Shown here: in pieces, positions 9,501-17,423 of the stretch
Numbering within the stretch: position 1 is the stretch's first letter
How the letters are laid out: each line of letters opens with the position of its first letter
Source: Ectocarpus siliculosus
Taxonomy: Eukaryota > Sar > Phaeophyceae > Ectocarpales > Ectocarpaceae
Assembly (NCBI GenBank): GCA_000310025.1
Contig: FN649727.1
Span: 5,008,547-5,030,631 of the forward strand
DNA: 22,085 nt
Reading direction: 5' to 3'
Notes under the pieces: model-generated
What the model was told of the DNA's origin: nothing
The model's input: only the letters and a program-made list of their open reading frames with translations
Database searches by the model: none
Made by a program: the position numbers and the translations under genes

Positions 9501-9673
9501 TTGATGTGTCTACCTGGGAAACGCCCTGCCTGTAAACTACGCCGAAACCCGCTGGTTGGGGGTCCGCTCGAATCTACGAACCAGTTTCGACGTTCGACCG
9601 TCGGGACGAGGACGACCTGGTGATGGCCACCAGCGAGTGCCTCAACGGGATGTGCTTTCTCGCGTCCAAGTAG
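3227..9673 (+). CDS. REX1: Rex1/REXO5/SDN-type DEDDh 3'-5' RNA exonuclease (11 exons)
   Basis: Exons: 3227-3538, 3961-4509, 4864-4952, 5259-5317, 5853-6025, 6336-6413, 6894-6937, 7469-7573, 7885-8347, 8839-9022 and 9585-9673 (stop TAG 9671-9673). All phases close, giving 714 codons plus stop. Family members are RNase-T-fold exonucleases that trim 3' ends of structured RNAs (5S, 5.8S rRNA and tRNA in yeast; small RNAs for plant SDNs), usually in the nucleus. The exonuclease core starts at LGLDCEM and continues through YTSEGLELARATLVN, VTDYNTQFSGITPEML, LVGHSLDSDLRAL, the LYPNLRG region, and HDSGE-DAFASLELALLKMHR. The DEDDh residues are D 4498, E 4504, D 5942, H 6399 and D 6894. A C-terminal part (RGPAFELPSVW, then LLWVDLP, then TLLVVVCQG) resembles the post-exonuclease region of Rex1/SDN5-like proteins. 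The start codon is unresolved: ATG 3431 lies in the first exon, and upstream exons may extend the N-terminus. REX1 versus REXO1 orthology is not settled. Confidence 0.88.
3961..4509 (+). CDS. exonuclease exon: charged coiled-coil linker and first catalytic motif
   Basis: The exon begins AARYRLDMPIRVSEEGPGYV in phase with the previous exon. It then has two poly-Glu runs (about 4051-4074 and 4147-4181) separated by an Arg/Glu helix ending IWDKAQAHRRKEQ, typical of a highly charged coiled coil. A Pro/Ala/Ser/Gly linker and a short Gln run (about 4393-4413) follow, and the exon ends GTVMLGLDCEM. The D and E of LDCEM are the first two acidic metal ligands. The donor ATG|GTGCGT opens a tetranucleotide repeat. 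Confidence 0.85.
4510..4537 (+). repeat. (GTGC)7 microsatellite starting at a splice donor
   Basis: Seven GTGC units begin with the donor GT itself. Every unit offers a near-identical GTGCGT donor hexamer, spaced 4 nt apart. The first is used if the conserved CEM-(I/V)YT junction is to be made in frame. Confidence 0.95.
4666..4692. repeat. (CAG)9 in intron
   Basis: Nine CAG units lie inside the intron between exons 4509 and 4864. A conspicuous TATAATAAATATT AT-rich patch follows at about 4805-4817. Neither has coding support. Confidence 0.9.
4864..4952 (+). CDS. exonuclease exon: strand after LDCEM
   Basis: Acceptor CCCACACAG|ATC, donor CCCAC|GTGAGT. It encodes IYTSEGLELARATLVNVKG and QTVYDKLVKP, the standard RNase-T-fold segment after the DxE motif (family pattern: CEMVYT..G.EL.R.T.V......YD..VKP). 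It ends in phase 2. Confidence 0.9.
5259..5317 (+). CDS. exonuclease exon: DYNTQFSGIT motif
   Basis: An 18-T tract (5238-5255) and CAG form the acceptor, and the donor is AAAG|GTAAGC. It encodes LKVTDYNTQFSGITPEMLK, matching the conserved family motif V.DY.T..SGIT...L. Entry phase 2 and exit phase 1 fit both neighbours. Confidence 0.92.
5853..6025 (+). CDS. exonuclease exon: third acidic ligand
   Basis: The acceptor is GGTCGCAG|GC, with no long pyrimidine tract. The exon encodes TLRDAQREILSFVDAETYL, then VGHSLDSDLRALRLVHRRLI, then DTSELYPNLRGIPFK. The second D of SLDSDL (5942-5944) aligns with the conserved Asp of GH.L..DL. DTSELYP is the usual segment leading to the substrate-binding loop. 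The exon ends AAG|GCAAGG, a non-canonical GC donor. Confidence 0.9.
6026..6335 (+). other. GC-AG intron in the exonuclease gene
   Basis: The intron starts GCAAGG and ends TTACTTGCCAG. Joining AAG (6023-6025) to AAC (6336) keeps phase 0 and gives ...GIPFK-NGLRVLSKTV, matching the family pattern P.K.SL..L. No nearby GT would preserve this reading. Apart from the C at +2 the site (AAG|GCAAGG) matches the donor consensus well, as is typical of GC-AG introns. Confidence 0.8.
6336..6413 (+). CDS. exonuclease exon carrying the catalytic histidine
   Basis: It encodes 26 residues, NGLRVLSKTVLGRAIQGGDA followed by GHDSGE. The His at 6399-6401 is the general base of DEDDh exonucleases. An 8-G run (6383-6390) encodes Gly-Gly. 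The donor is GAG|GTGAGT, phase 0. Confidence 0.88.
6894..6937 (+). CDS. exonuclease exon carrying the last catalytic aspartate
   Basis: A 44-nt exon after TTTTGTCAG. It encodes DAFASLELALLKMH plus two bases. Joined to the previous exon it makes HDSGE-DAFASLEL, the H....DA....L motif that closes the catalytic domain. The donor is CACAG|GTGAGG, immediately followed by a G-rich repeat. Confidence 0.88.
6940..6960 (+). repeat. (GAGG)5 repeat, G-quadruplex motif next to a splice donor
   Basis: Immediately after the donor GT (6938-6939) come five GAGG units. They contain five GGG runs separated by single A residues (6942-6960), a textbook G-quadruplex-forming pattern on the sense strand and in the pre-mRNA. 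Confidence 0.85.
7469..7573 (+). CDS. exonuclease exon: post-catalytic segment
   Basis: Acceptor CACCGGCAG|G, donor CTACG|GTAGGA. Read in the phase set by the previous exon, it encodes GPAFELPSVWAAKPNPPKES then LFESLERREPTRPL. In Rex1/SDN5-type proteins a K...GP.FG segment and a SLFE.L-like helix follow the catalytic domain, which supports family assignment beyond the exonuclease fold. Confidence 0.8.
7885..8347 (+). CDS. exonuclease exon: large C-terminal exon with disordered insert
   Basis: A 463-nt exon entered in phase 2. It starts CKVSGDLEARGSAEHPPGTP followed by LWSVFNCGYRREQDAVWAATRFG, probably structured. It then runs through about 75 residues of Ser/Thr/Ala/Pro-rich sequence before a Pro run and SLLWVDLPCDPPNDF. 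LLWVDLP may correspond to the strand that precedes the C-terminal Rex1/SDN5 helix-strand unit, with the low-complexity part as a lineage-specific insertion. The donor is GCCGAG|GTGGGC. Confidence 0.8.
8839..9022 (+). CDS. exonuclease exon: C-terminal helix-strand unit
   Basis: Acceptor CCCCCCCCAAAG|GTG. It encodes VDRAVSQLYDKMAEGTLLVV followed by VCQGALTSMVNLAAKRTKSK, then a basic tail region ending KKRDHSQ. The A...LY..M...TLL.V..G...M...L pattern matches the equivalent C-terminal region of plant/fungal Rex1-like proteins as I recall it. The donor is CAGA|GTAAGC, phase 1. Confidence 0.82.
9585..9673 (+). CDS. exonuclease terminal exon
   Basis: Phase 1 from the previous exon fits the acceptor CGAACCAG|TT. 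The frame reads STFDRRDEDDLVMATSECLN followed by GMCFLASK and stop TAG 9671-9673. The nearest strong pyrimidine tract (about 9409-9430) is about 150 nt away, so the acceptor is less certain than the others, but the frame and stop are well supported. Confidence 0.65.
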
Positions 9674-11894
9674 AGGTAGGGACAGAACAGAAATGTTGTG
9701 TGGCTGCCGAGGGATGTCTTTGTGTCGCGTGCTCGCACCAGGCCCGGGGCCGCCTCGCGGTATGTGTGTCGTAGTTGGAGCCGTATTTTTTTCAATTCGA
9801 CAGTCTATTCTTCTCATGTTCGGTCCCGACGCTGGTAATTGTGTCATGCATCGTTGTGAAGGCTCAGGTGGGCACAGAGGTAAGCGAGCTCCCTGCAGTT
9901 CTGCATGCAGGAGACTGGTGTACTGTGCTTCCGGGCGGAGGCGGTTGTTCCGGTTCAAGGATAGACACAGCGAGATACGTACTTTATGGGGTGCCGAGGG
10001 ACTGTTGAATCGGATTTAGTTCGCCTCGTCGCGCCCTACGTCGAGAAGCAGAACTGGTGCAGCTGAGAATCTCTTTGTTGGTCTCGAAAAAAAAAAGCGC
10101 TAGTCGGTGGTTGGACTACGACGTCACGCGGAGGTCTGCCCACCACTTTGGGGTCAAGAACGGTTGATCCAGCAGTCTTTTCCACACGTTTTTTTCACAC
10201 CCTATTCCCTAACCTAGCCCAAACACCTCCAATTGATGTGAGGTGGACGGTGCTACAGGTTGGCGTGCACGGGAGGGTTGGTAGGGTAAAAGCTACAATA
10301 GTGCGTGCGGCAATCGCGTTCCGATATGAGACCACCAAGTGCTACTGATTCCGACAGTCACGGGCCAAAATGCTGAGCTCTTTTGTGACGCATGGTGTGA
10401 GAACATGTATTCCTGCTGCTGTTTAACAGTGCATCTAAAGGTACGATACGTGGTGAACCAAGGAAATGCGCAACAAACGACGAGCAAACCCACGAAGACG
10501 GCGAAAAAAATGGATACTGCGTAAACTCTCGATAACATCAATACTACGGTACCTGTGTACCACCACGAGCTGTCGAATCAACTCTCCCCCCCCCCCCCCC
10601 TGCCACCGACACAATCACCCTGAAAGAAGTCCGCGAAACAACACGGACCAGAGACGGATCCTAGGGTCGGAGAGGGTGAAAGGTAACCCCGGAAACCATG
10701 GCTAGCACCGCCGCGAAATGGCAAAACGCACGCTCAAAAGGCTCAAAAGAAAGAAATCCTCCTCGAGTGTCAGAAGGACTCTCATGCTCGGGCCTTGCCA
10801 TAGACGGTTGTGTGCAAGATATACATAGATAGGCAAAGAATGCAAGAAGGGACGGAAGAAGAACCAAGACTACCAAACACTATCATACTACCAATCGATA
10901 ACAATAAGGATTCTGCGAATCGGAAACGAACGATGTGTGTGGCCGTGAAGGACAAACGTACAGACACCACATAGACCCGAATCATTCAAATTCTCGACGT
11001 CGATACCTTTGCTGTTGGTCTCGAACCCTGGTGCAGCAGGCTGCTGCCGGTTGCTCGTTGTTCCCAGCTGCTGCGCCAATCTAACTAACCCCAAAAGTCT
11101 TCGAAGTGTGTTGTACACGAAGCGAAGCTCAACAGAAAACCGGCGCGCCACAAGGAAACCCATATGTGCGGCGGTAATCTACACATACATCAGACCTCCC
11201 GACAGAATCATTCTGCAGAAGCACTCTTTCTAAAGGATTCCTGTGCCGTCTAGACTATGTATGTATGTCCTTGAGTACTGGAGGGCTTTACTGGGAATCA
11301 CTCTCAAATAATATACGGAGCGTTGTGCTCTCAATCAGCTGGCATGCACAGGCGGGCACCAGTCCAAAAAAATTAAAATACAGCGCGACACCGTCGAGCG
11401 CTGGGTTGATGAGTCAGAGCGCTGAGTCTATCCATGGGTCATGGCGTCTGTAGCAGGAAAACGGTACCGGCAGCAAGGAGGGATTGGAAGGGCGACAATG
11501 TTTAGTCACCGTAAGAAAATATCAATCGGTTCTGAGTTGGAGAGTGGATCAATGGTACACATACGCCATTTTTCAACCCACCGCGAGTTCCTTCACGTGA
11601 AGGATCTACAGAATGTACACCACCACCCGTCAATGATTGCCAGCGGCGTACGGTCAACCGTACCACGAAGTACCAGACTCCCTCACATATTGTTTCGAGC
11701 ATAGGAATTATTTGAGCTCAAATGTATGTATGTATATATTTTCTCATACCCTACAAATATCGGTGTAGACTGGCGCCCAAAATAGATGCAGCGAAAACAC
11801 GCACTATGGAAGCCGAAATCAAACCATTAGACTAGTCAGCTTTAGCACACACACAAGAATGTTTTTCAAGCAGCTATGCAGCACAGCAAGGTAG
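9674..11894. other. convergent intergenic region (3' ends face each other)
   Basis: About 2.2 kb lie between the exonuclease stop and the phosphatase stop, holding both 3' UTRs. No frame is convincing. The region is visibly richer in A/T from about 10300 on than the coding segments. It contains a 15-C run (10586-10600), GTATGTATGT and TATGTATGTATGTATATA tracts (about 11258-11268 and 11722-11739) and a GGCCACGG-poor, unremarkable background. No clear polyadenylation signal, terminal inverted repeat or transposase remnant was found. Confidence 0.5.
10586..10600. repeat. C15 homopolymer
   Basis: Fifteen consecutive cytosines in non-coding sequence. Length should be treated as uncertain for sequencing reasons. 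Confidence 0.85.
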
Positions 11895-11986
11895 TCACTC
11901 ACACCACATGACGTCGTAGATGTGGGTCTGTTCCACAGTGCCGGCCATAAGGTGCGACCACGGGCCCTGGGCGTACACGGCCACGT
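11895..11986 (-). CDS. phosphatase exon 10 with stop inside a donor-like sequence
   Basis: Acceptor TGGATGCAG|AC. It encodes DVAVYAQGPWSHLMAGTVEQ then THIYDVMWCE and stop TGA (11895-11897). The stop overlaps TGGT|GTGAGTGA, a perfect GTGAGT donor, so a longer spliced C-terminus cannot be excluded. The length is already normal for the family. Confidence 0.82.
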
Positions 11987-14900
11987 CTGCATCCAGAACA
12001 ACAGCAGCGTGTGGTGCGGTCAATCAATCAGTCAGTAGTCTTCTTGGTGTGCGGTGAAGAAGTTAGTGCGTTGCTGCAATGTGAAGCGTAGAGCGACCCG
12101 TATTGCATCATATTCTCAACACAAGCTTTGACGGCAATTTGGGGAACATCAACGGACTACGCACGACCACGGGCGAAAGAAAAACATGATTGCCATGCCT
12201 GCTGTCGAATTTTTTGCGCAAAAATACAGCGCTTGCCAGCCTTGCAACGTACATATGCATACATATGGAGTATTATTATCAAAACTTGCTGTTGATAATA
12301 ATATTGGCCGCAAGACAGGACCGAAAAAACACCCCTTACCAGCGCCAGAGTGGGTCTCGGAACTCAAAGGCACGAGCGATTGCTGTACGTAGTCGGGGTC
12401 GGTGGCCTCATCATTGGTCACGTTTGGCCGCATGAACACACCGTCCTCGGACAACTCGCCAAGGTTTGGGCCCACCTCCTGGATTGAGCAAGGAAAGCAA
12501 ACAGAATTACGTCAAGCACCAAAATATTTATGAATTGTGCAGATTGCTGAGAAATATCATCCGGGGCATTGCTATCGGCATGATCGAAGTTCACATGCAT
12601 TCTGGATATTTTTCACCATGTCAAGATGCCGAAAGAAAAACCTCCCCAACAAAAGCTATCGGAATCATTACAAGATGTTTCCGTGTTTGTTCTGAAGCAG
12701 ATCACGGGAACGCTGTGACGCCAGAAAGATAATGTGAAGACAACAAAGAACAACAACCACAACAGCAACAACAATTCACCTCTTCATCGCCCTCATAGAG
12801 GATGGAGCCGGGTCCGTTGCCGACGGATACGACCGTGTAGGTCGATCCGTCAGAGGCATAGTTAGGCACGTCCATGTGCATCGTGGCCGTCGGATCGATC
12901 TCCATGCACAGACCGGTCACGGAGGAGCCGCGTCCACAATAGCCGTTGTAGGCGATCGCGTGGCCGTGGTCGGCGGTAGAGATGATGAGGGTCTCGGCCG
13001 GATCGGTGTTATCCATGGCGTACTGAACCGCGTCCTGGTACGCAACTCCATCCTGGAACCTGTTTTCAGTGCGTACAATCGCAACTAGAGTATCCCTTGG
13101 TGCTTACCTGTCACACACACTTTTTCAACACTTGCATGGCCATGAATAATCCGGCGTACTCCGCCCTGCTCTACAGGAAGGATACATGATAGACAAGGGA
13201 GGGTGCGCCATACATAAACGGCAATTAGCGTGCCCCCCTCCCCCTTGGGTCCGCTTACCCCCCGCCCCTCCGGCACGGCGGCAGCTCAGACCACTCACGT
13301 GCGGTGCATGTTTCCGGCATGGGTGGCGTGATCGACTCGGCCAGCCTCAACCATCAGGTAGTATCCGTCGTGGTTCTTGGAAAGAAACTCGATGGCGGCC
13401 TTGGTCATCTCCATGATGGACGGCTCGTGTGAGTTTTCGCCCTCGGAGAGTCGGTCGTGGTCGTAGCTCAGGTGGCTCGCGGTGAACAAGCCCAGCACCT
13501 TTCCCTCCCTGCTTGATTGGTACACGTCGGAGCGGAGGACGTGACGAGGCCGGGCCGGGGTGGGGTGTCAGAGAGCGCCAAGAGTAGACACGAACGGGTT
13601 GTAAATCAAATCGACGGAGTGTTTCTCCTTCACATCTCTCTCTTGGTTATAAAGCGGTTCAAAGGCTTGCCACCCCGAACGTTTTCGGCAGAGCAGCCCC
13701 CGCGTTCAAACTATCCAGGAGAACAGTCCAAAAGGGATTGGTAGAGCTAATCTTTTCTCTCTTTCTGTCTCTTCCTTCCCCCCCACCGCCTCTGCTGATT
13801 ACCCGTCTTCGAAGTCGAGGGCCATGAACTCGTCCTTGGTCTGCGCCGTCATGACGCCGGCGGTACTAGCCTCGGCGATGAGATCGCGACCATCCACGCG
13901 GTTGCCGGACTCTCCCATCGCGTCGAGCTCAGTGGCGTTGTAGAAGCTAGCCTTGCCACCGCCCGCGGCGAAATCAACCCAGCCGTCGTCTCCCACCATC
14001 GACAAGAGGAGCTGCTCAAGGGGATGGGTTCGTGCGTGTAAATCGGTGTAGAAACGATGGTTTTAGTTTTCTAGAAGAACAAGTGCAGAGAAGATAGATC
14101 CTACTCCTTCTCATTGGCGGGAACTACAGGAGGCCGTCGAAACCCTCCGTTCTTAATTTAACTGACGGTTAGACAGCGAACGAACCCCACCTTTACTTTC
14201 AATTCAATCGCAAACAAACCTGCTGTGCGATGTCGACCTGCTCCGTGCATCCCTCGGGCACATCTGCTTCGTAATTGCGGTCGACGCTTCTCGCGTATAC
14301 GCCGGCTGGGGTGGCGTGGGTGATGCGGGCGGAAGACACGACGCCGACCTTCTTGTTCATTGCCTTCGCCTGTCGTCAAGTGTTCCCAGATCAAACATGA
14401 GACGCAAGCTAGAATGTACCCTAGGTTAGAAAGACATCGCTGCTCGGAGATCATCTGGTCAAGTACAGCCTGGGTGACAACGAAAACAGCGGGCATTCGT
14501 CGCAACAAATTCGCAGCAAACACGTTCGGAGTGCGCACCTGCTGAGCGATAAGTTCCAGCTCGTTGCCGGGCAGGGTGGAGCAGTCTCCACGGATCACGT
14601 CCTCGGAAACGCCGATCACCCCCTGCGTATTGATAGGCCAAATGGGGATGCACAAACAACAACCACGCACGTCGGGCAGAGTGGGTCATGCCGAACTGTT
14701 TGTCGCCCTTTTGCGCACAGAGTTGCAGCAGTTCCTTCCATCCTACATGAACGAACGGGAAGTCACGGGTCGGTAGCGCTCTCTGCTTGGATACTTTCTG
14801 TCAAAAACAAGTTTCACTGTGGCAGGAGGATCGTCGGGTGATGTGTAACGAAACGTGAAACATCTCTGGCTATGAACCATGTGCTCGAGACGTCGTTGCC

Positions 14901-17423
14901 TAAGAAGGATGATTTGCGTGTCTGAGTAAGCGTGGTGTTTTCTTGGCCCTTTTTTTTACACCTGACGACCGATCATGTCGTTGCCACAAAACTCGGCATG
15001 AAGTCCAAACGGAATCACTCACCGCCTTGGTCTTGTGGCCGGAGTTCATCGCAGTCGCTGTGCCAGCAGAGTCGGGGGTCTGTGCATTCACGTTGTACGT
15101 CTTCACCAGGCCGGCCCAGGGCATCCTACACGAATCAAACAAAGAACGATCGTTTCATCCCATCAGGGGGTGACCAAAATGTATGGATTAAAAGAAGGTC
15201 GGAATACAGTAACTTCGTGCAGTTCAACTACTACTATCGTTTTCGGCGGCACTATGTACCGCCCTTTTTTGTGCCCAAGCGCGCATGTACGCGCTGGCTA
15301 CAAGAAGAGTGGCACACGGCACAAGCGAGGCCTCCTCTCTCCCTTATTTTGTGCTTGATCTGTAGGCAGGTCTTGCAAGAGAAGGTCCTACTCCTCTTCC
15401 TCTCTGCAGGCGGGAACTTCATTGTAAGGAACCCCACGCATGTTCCCGAGTCCGTCGCCGGCGGGTAGCCATTTGATCATTTTTTGGCTGGCTAACGGAG
15501 AACGACTTTTCTATGACAATATTCAGGAGGAAACGAAAAAACAAACACGGAAACAAAACACTACAAGGCATCCATCCATCCCGTCCGCAAGAAAACAACT
15601 TGCGAGTATGACTAAACACGCGCCAATGCCTCGACCTCTCACTTCTCATGGGAGAGCTCGAACTCGTCTCCGTAGCCGCCGTTCATCTGGCCCTGGAACA
15701 GACGGGTGCCGTAGTTGGTGTTGACGCCATTTCCATCGGCGATGAAGAGGATAACGTTGCGGGCCTCGTCGGTGGAGATGTACTCGTACTGCTTCTTGAG
15801 GTCGCTGATCTTCTGGTCGCCTTCGGCGCGCCAGTCGCGCTGCCAGTCAAACGTGGCCAACAGGCACGATGCTAGGAAAGTCGGTACGAGTCTCCAGCAG
15901 CAACAGAGAACCGGCCTCACCAATATAATACATAATACATCACCATCTCAGTATTGAACATCAACATCTAACAGGCGGGTTGGCCAAAAGTGGAAAAAAG
16001 CGACGAATGAAGGCGTAGTATTTATTAAACGTTATCGATCGATGTCAACAAATGAGTGACAAACGACTGTGGGGTAGTTGTAGGAGTTATAAGTTCGCAT
16101 TGAAAAATGTTTTGACTGCTCTCGAGAACTTTTCCTTCCCTACCCGTGAAAGACCAATACACGAATGAATCCGGAAGTCCCAAAGTACAATAACACATAA
16201 ACCCAGAAACCTCAGAAACTAAGATTCAACCCTCAGTGGAAAGTAGAACATGCCCGCCTATGCATAGAGTGAGTCCAACCACTCAAGGAAGAAAATAAAT
16301 AATAATGGCAATGAGGCGGCGGGGGACAGGCGGACATCAAAACACAAGTAGTAAGCGAGTAGAGATCGTTGCCCCTTACGGAGCTGATACACACACAAAG
16401 CTTTGCACAGATGCACTCCAGGAGAGTCACCACACATCTATCTACTACATGTATCTCCTCGTACCCCTAGAAGCCGGCGGCTGTTGGTCATCGGGTTTAA
16501 TTTTTGTCGACGAGGTGCCAGTTGATGTTTTTCTTCGGCATGAGAATATCTGAAAGCATTACTGTAGATGACCAAGTATATAGAGAGGCCCTGCATGGCA
16601 TCAGCCCGCACCTACCATTCTTTTCAACGTCCGACTGACTGCGAACCTGCGAACCTGCACCACCTGCGGTTCCTCTGCTGCCGATGATGCGTATCTACGG
16701 CTGTTTTGCTGTAGTAGTCTACTTACCAAATCCGATCCTCGATCTACTTTCTTCACCACTTCCCGATTTTGTCAACAAACTTCAAACTTACTTCCTTCTT
16801 TTACAGTACTCCTACAACGGGTTCTACGCGAGACCGGCGAAGCACCCCTTGTATGTACCAGGTCGTGTTGCCATTATTGCGCGTGCGTGTGGATATACTG
16901 ACACCTTCGAAACCACCCCTCATATGTACCAGGTAAGTACACTGCGCGTGCTGTGGATACTGACACGTTCGAAAGCACCCCGTGCAAGTACCAGGTAGTG
17001 CTGCGCATGCGCGTGCATACGGACACGCTCGAAAGCACTCGTGTAGATTTTACCTACTTACTGATGGGCAACTCAAAAGGGTGAGAGATGAGTTAAGATC
17101 GACGTTCGTATCTGAATCACGTGTGCATATGCCTATACGTGCTGCGGGGCAACGCACAAGCACAAGAGGGTGAGGAGAAGAGTTCTCAGGTCGACGTATC
17201 TGGATCACGTATGTTTGTAGACTACGTAGAACATATGCCTCTACGTGCGTATACGTGCAAGGATGTTTGCGAAGAAGTTGATGGAGATTTCCAGAACAGG
17301 AACGTTGTGGGAAGATCCTATCCATGTGGTACATGTCTAGACTAATACCGCAGGACAAGTTACCTTCTCGTCGGCCGCGCTCGCCAGCGTCAACGCGGCG
17401 ATGGTGAGGCAGGACGTCTTCAT
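11895..17423 (-). CDS. secreted alkaline phosphatase (PhoA/ALPL superfamily), 10 exons
   Basis: Exons in transcript order: 17423-17364, 15839-15643, 15125-15023, 14622-14539, 14369-14220, 14011-13803, 13508-13299, 13059-12780, 12478-12340 and 11986-11895. All phases close to 507 residues, the normal size. Alkaline phosphatases hydrolyse phosphate monoesters using two Zn and one Mg ion. In algae, secreted forms scavenge phosphate from organic P. Visible residues: signal peptide 1-17 (MKTSCLTIAALTLASAA); first metal-binding Asp in NVILFIADGNG (Asp55); nucleophile Ser105 in TPDSAGTATA; His166/Thr168 in RITHATPAGVYA; Glu322, Asp327, His328 and His331 in MVEAGRVDHATHAG; Asp368/His369 in STADHGHAIAY; and His474 in THSGADVAVYAQG. 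Every catalytic ligand is therefore present. The gene is divergent from the CZIB-like gene. Regulation by phosphate is plausible, but no element was identified. Confidence 0.93.
12340..12478 (-). CDS. phosphatase exon 9: last zinc-ligand histidine
   Basis: It encodes EVGPNLGELSEDGVFMRPNV through a polar loop to SLVPLSSETHSGA, leaving one base (phase 1). The His in ETHSGA completes the Zn1 site when joined to DVAVYA in the final exon, equivalent to the HTGEDV motif of the family. Confidence 0.92.
12780..13059 (-). CDS. phosphatase exon 8: TADHGH motif
   Basis: 93 complete codons after GAAAACAG|G. It begins FQDGVAYQDAVQYAMDN, then DPAETLIISTADHGHAIAYN and a Gly/Asp-rich segment containing GDEE at the end. 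D368-H369 are metal ligands. The donor GAG|GTGAAT is followed at once by a TTG-rich tract on the minus strand (plus strand 12738-12776, CAA-rich). Confidence 0.93.
13299..13508 (-). CDS. phosphatase exon 7: Glu/Asp/His metal ligands
   Basis: It encodes GKVLGLFTASHLSYDHDR, the helix SIMEMTKAAIEFLSKNHDGY, then YLMVEAGRVDHATHAGNMHR. E322, D327 and H331 are the conserved ligands, and by coincidence they carry the same numbers as in the E. coli enzyme. Donor GCAC|GTGAGT. Confidence 0.95.
13803..14011 (-). CDS. phosphatase exon 6
   Basis: Acceptor TTGAGCAG|CTC, donor GACGG|GTAATC. It encodes LLLSMVGDDGWVDFAAGGGK, then ASFYNATELDAMGESGNRVD, and ends near FMALDFED. The D.....GGG...F element is typical of the phosphatase core before the insert loop. 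Confidence 0.88.
14220..14369 (-). CDS. phosphatase exon 5: RITHATPA motif
   Basis: 50 codons: AKAMNKKVGVVSSARITHAT followed by PAGVYARSVDRNYEADVPEG and CTEQVDIAQQ. It carries His166-Ala-Thr168, the Mg-site region. The donor is CAGCAG|GTTTGT, slightly weak, but phase and homology are clear. Confidence 0.92.
14539..14622 (-). CDS. phosphatase exon 4
   Basis: 28 codons from GGG after ATACGCAG. The exon reads GVIGVSEDVIRGDCSTLPGN then ELELIAQQ, with phase 0 at both ends. The GVIGV..D...C segment precedes the Thr/His metal-site loop in this family. Confidence 0.88.
15023..15125 (-). CDS. phosphatase exon 3: nucleophilic serine
   Basis: Acceptor TTCGTGTAG|G, donor AAGGCG|GTGAGT. It encodes MPWAGLVKTYNVNAQTPDSA, then GTATAMNSGHKTKA. 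The D-S-A-G-T-A-T-A signature, whose Ser forms the phospho-enzyme, is intact. Confidence 0.95.
15643..15839 (-). CDS. phosphatase exon 2: first metal-site Asp
   Basis: Acceptor TGACTGGCAG|CGC in phase 0 with exon 1, donor GAGAA|GTGAGA. It encodes RDWRAEGDQKISDLKKQYEY, then EARNVILFIADGNGVNT and a Gly-rich loop to ELSHE. Usual family members read (L/F)(I/V)GDGMG here; this protein has ADGNG, keeping the Asp. Confidence 0.9.
16842..17034. repeat. three imperfect tandem units of 60-71 bp
   Basis: Units 16842-16912, 16913-16974 and 16975-17034, with a partial fourth starting at 17035. Shared landmarks in order are CACCCC, GTACCAGGT, GCGCGTGC, GGATACTGACAC and TTCGAAAG. Units 2 and 3 resemble each other most, and unit 1 has a small insertion. 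They lie in the first phosphatase intron. Confidence 0.8.
17079..17248. repeat. diverged two-copy duplication of about 65-80 bp
   Basis: Copy a (17079 to about 17143) and copy b (17168 to about 17248) share GGGTGAG, AGAGTT/GAGTTA, TCGACGT...TATCTG-ATCACGT and CATATGCCT-TACGTGC. Copy b has an extra insertion before CATATGCC. It lies immediately next to the triplicated unit. Confidence 0.65.
17364..17423 (-). CDS. phosphatase exon 1: start codon and signal peptide
   Basis: The ATG (17423-17421) begins a 20-codon exon, MKTSCLTIAALTLASAADEK, ending GAGAAG|GTAACT in phase 0. It has a basic n-region, a hydrophobic core and an ASA-A cleavage-like site, a classic secretory signal. A TC/AC-rich leader without ATG lies immediately upstream on the minus strand. 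It is followed by the longest intron of the gene (15840-17363, 1524 nt). Confidence 0.85.

Larger units (their letters stand above)
15840..17363 (-). other. first phosphatase intron, 1.5 kb
   Basis: The intron separates the signal peptide from the mature enzyme. It contains the two minisatellite-like duplications (16842-17034 and 17079-17248) and AT-richer sequence. No other exon is needed to close the reading frame, and no convincing gene is seen inside it. Confidence 0.6.

Noticed and set aside
9431-9958. 175-codon minus-strand frame overlapping the exonuclease terminal exon
   Set aside because: No recognisable motif; it conflicts with the in-phase terminal exon and stop at 9673.
14158-14538. 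Minus-strand frame continuing past phosphatase exon 4 into the intron
   Set aside because: The intron has a clear GTGCGC donor and CGACAG acceptor, and removing it joins two conserved phosphatase segments in phase.
16842-17034. CRISPR-like array
   Set aside because: Units are directly adjacent without unique spacers, are imperfect, and lie in a eukaryotic intron; this is a minisatellite-type duplication.
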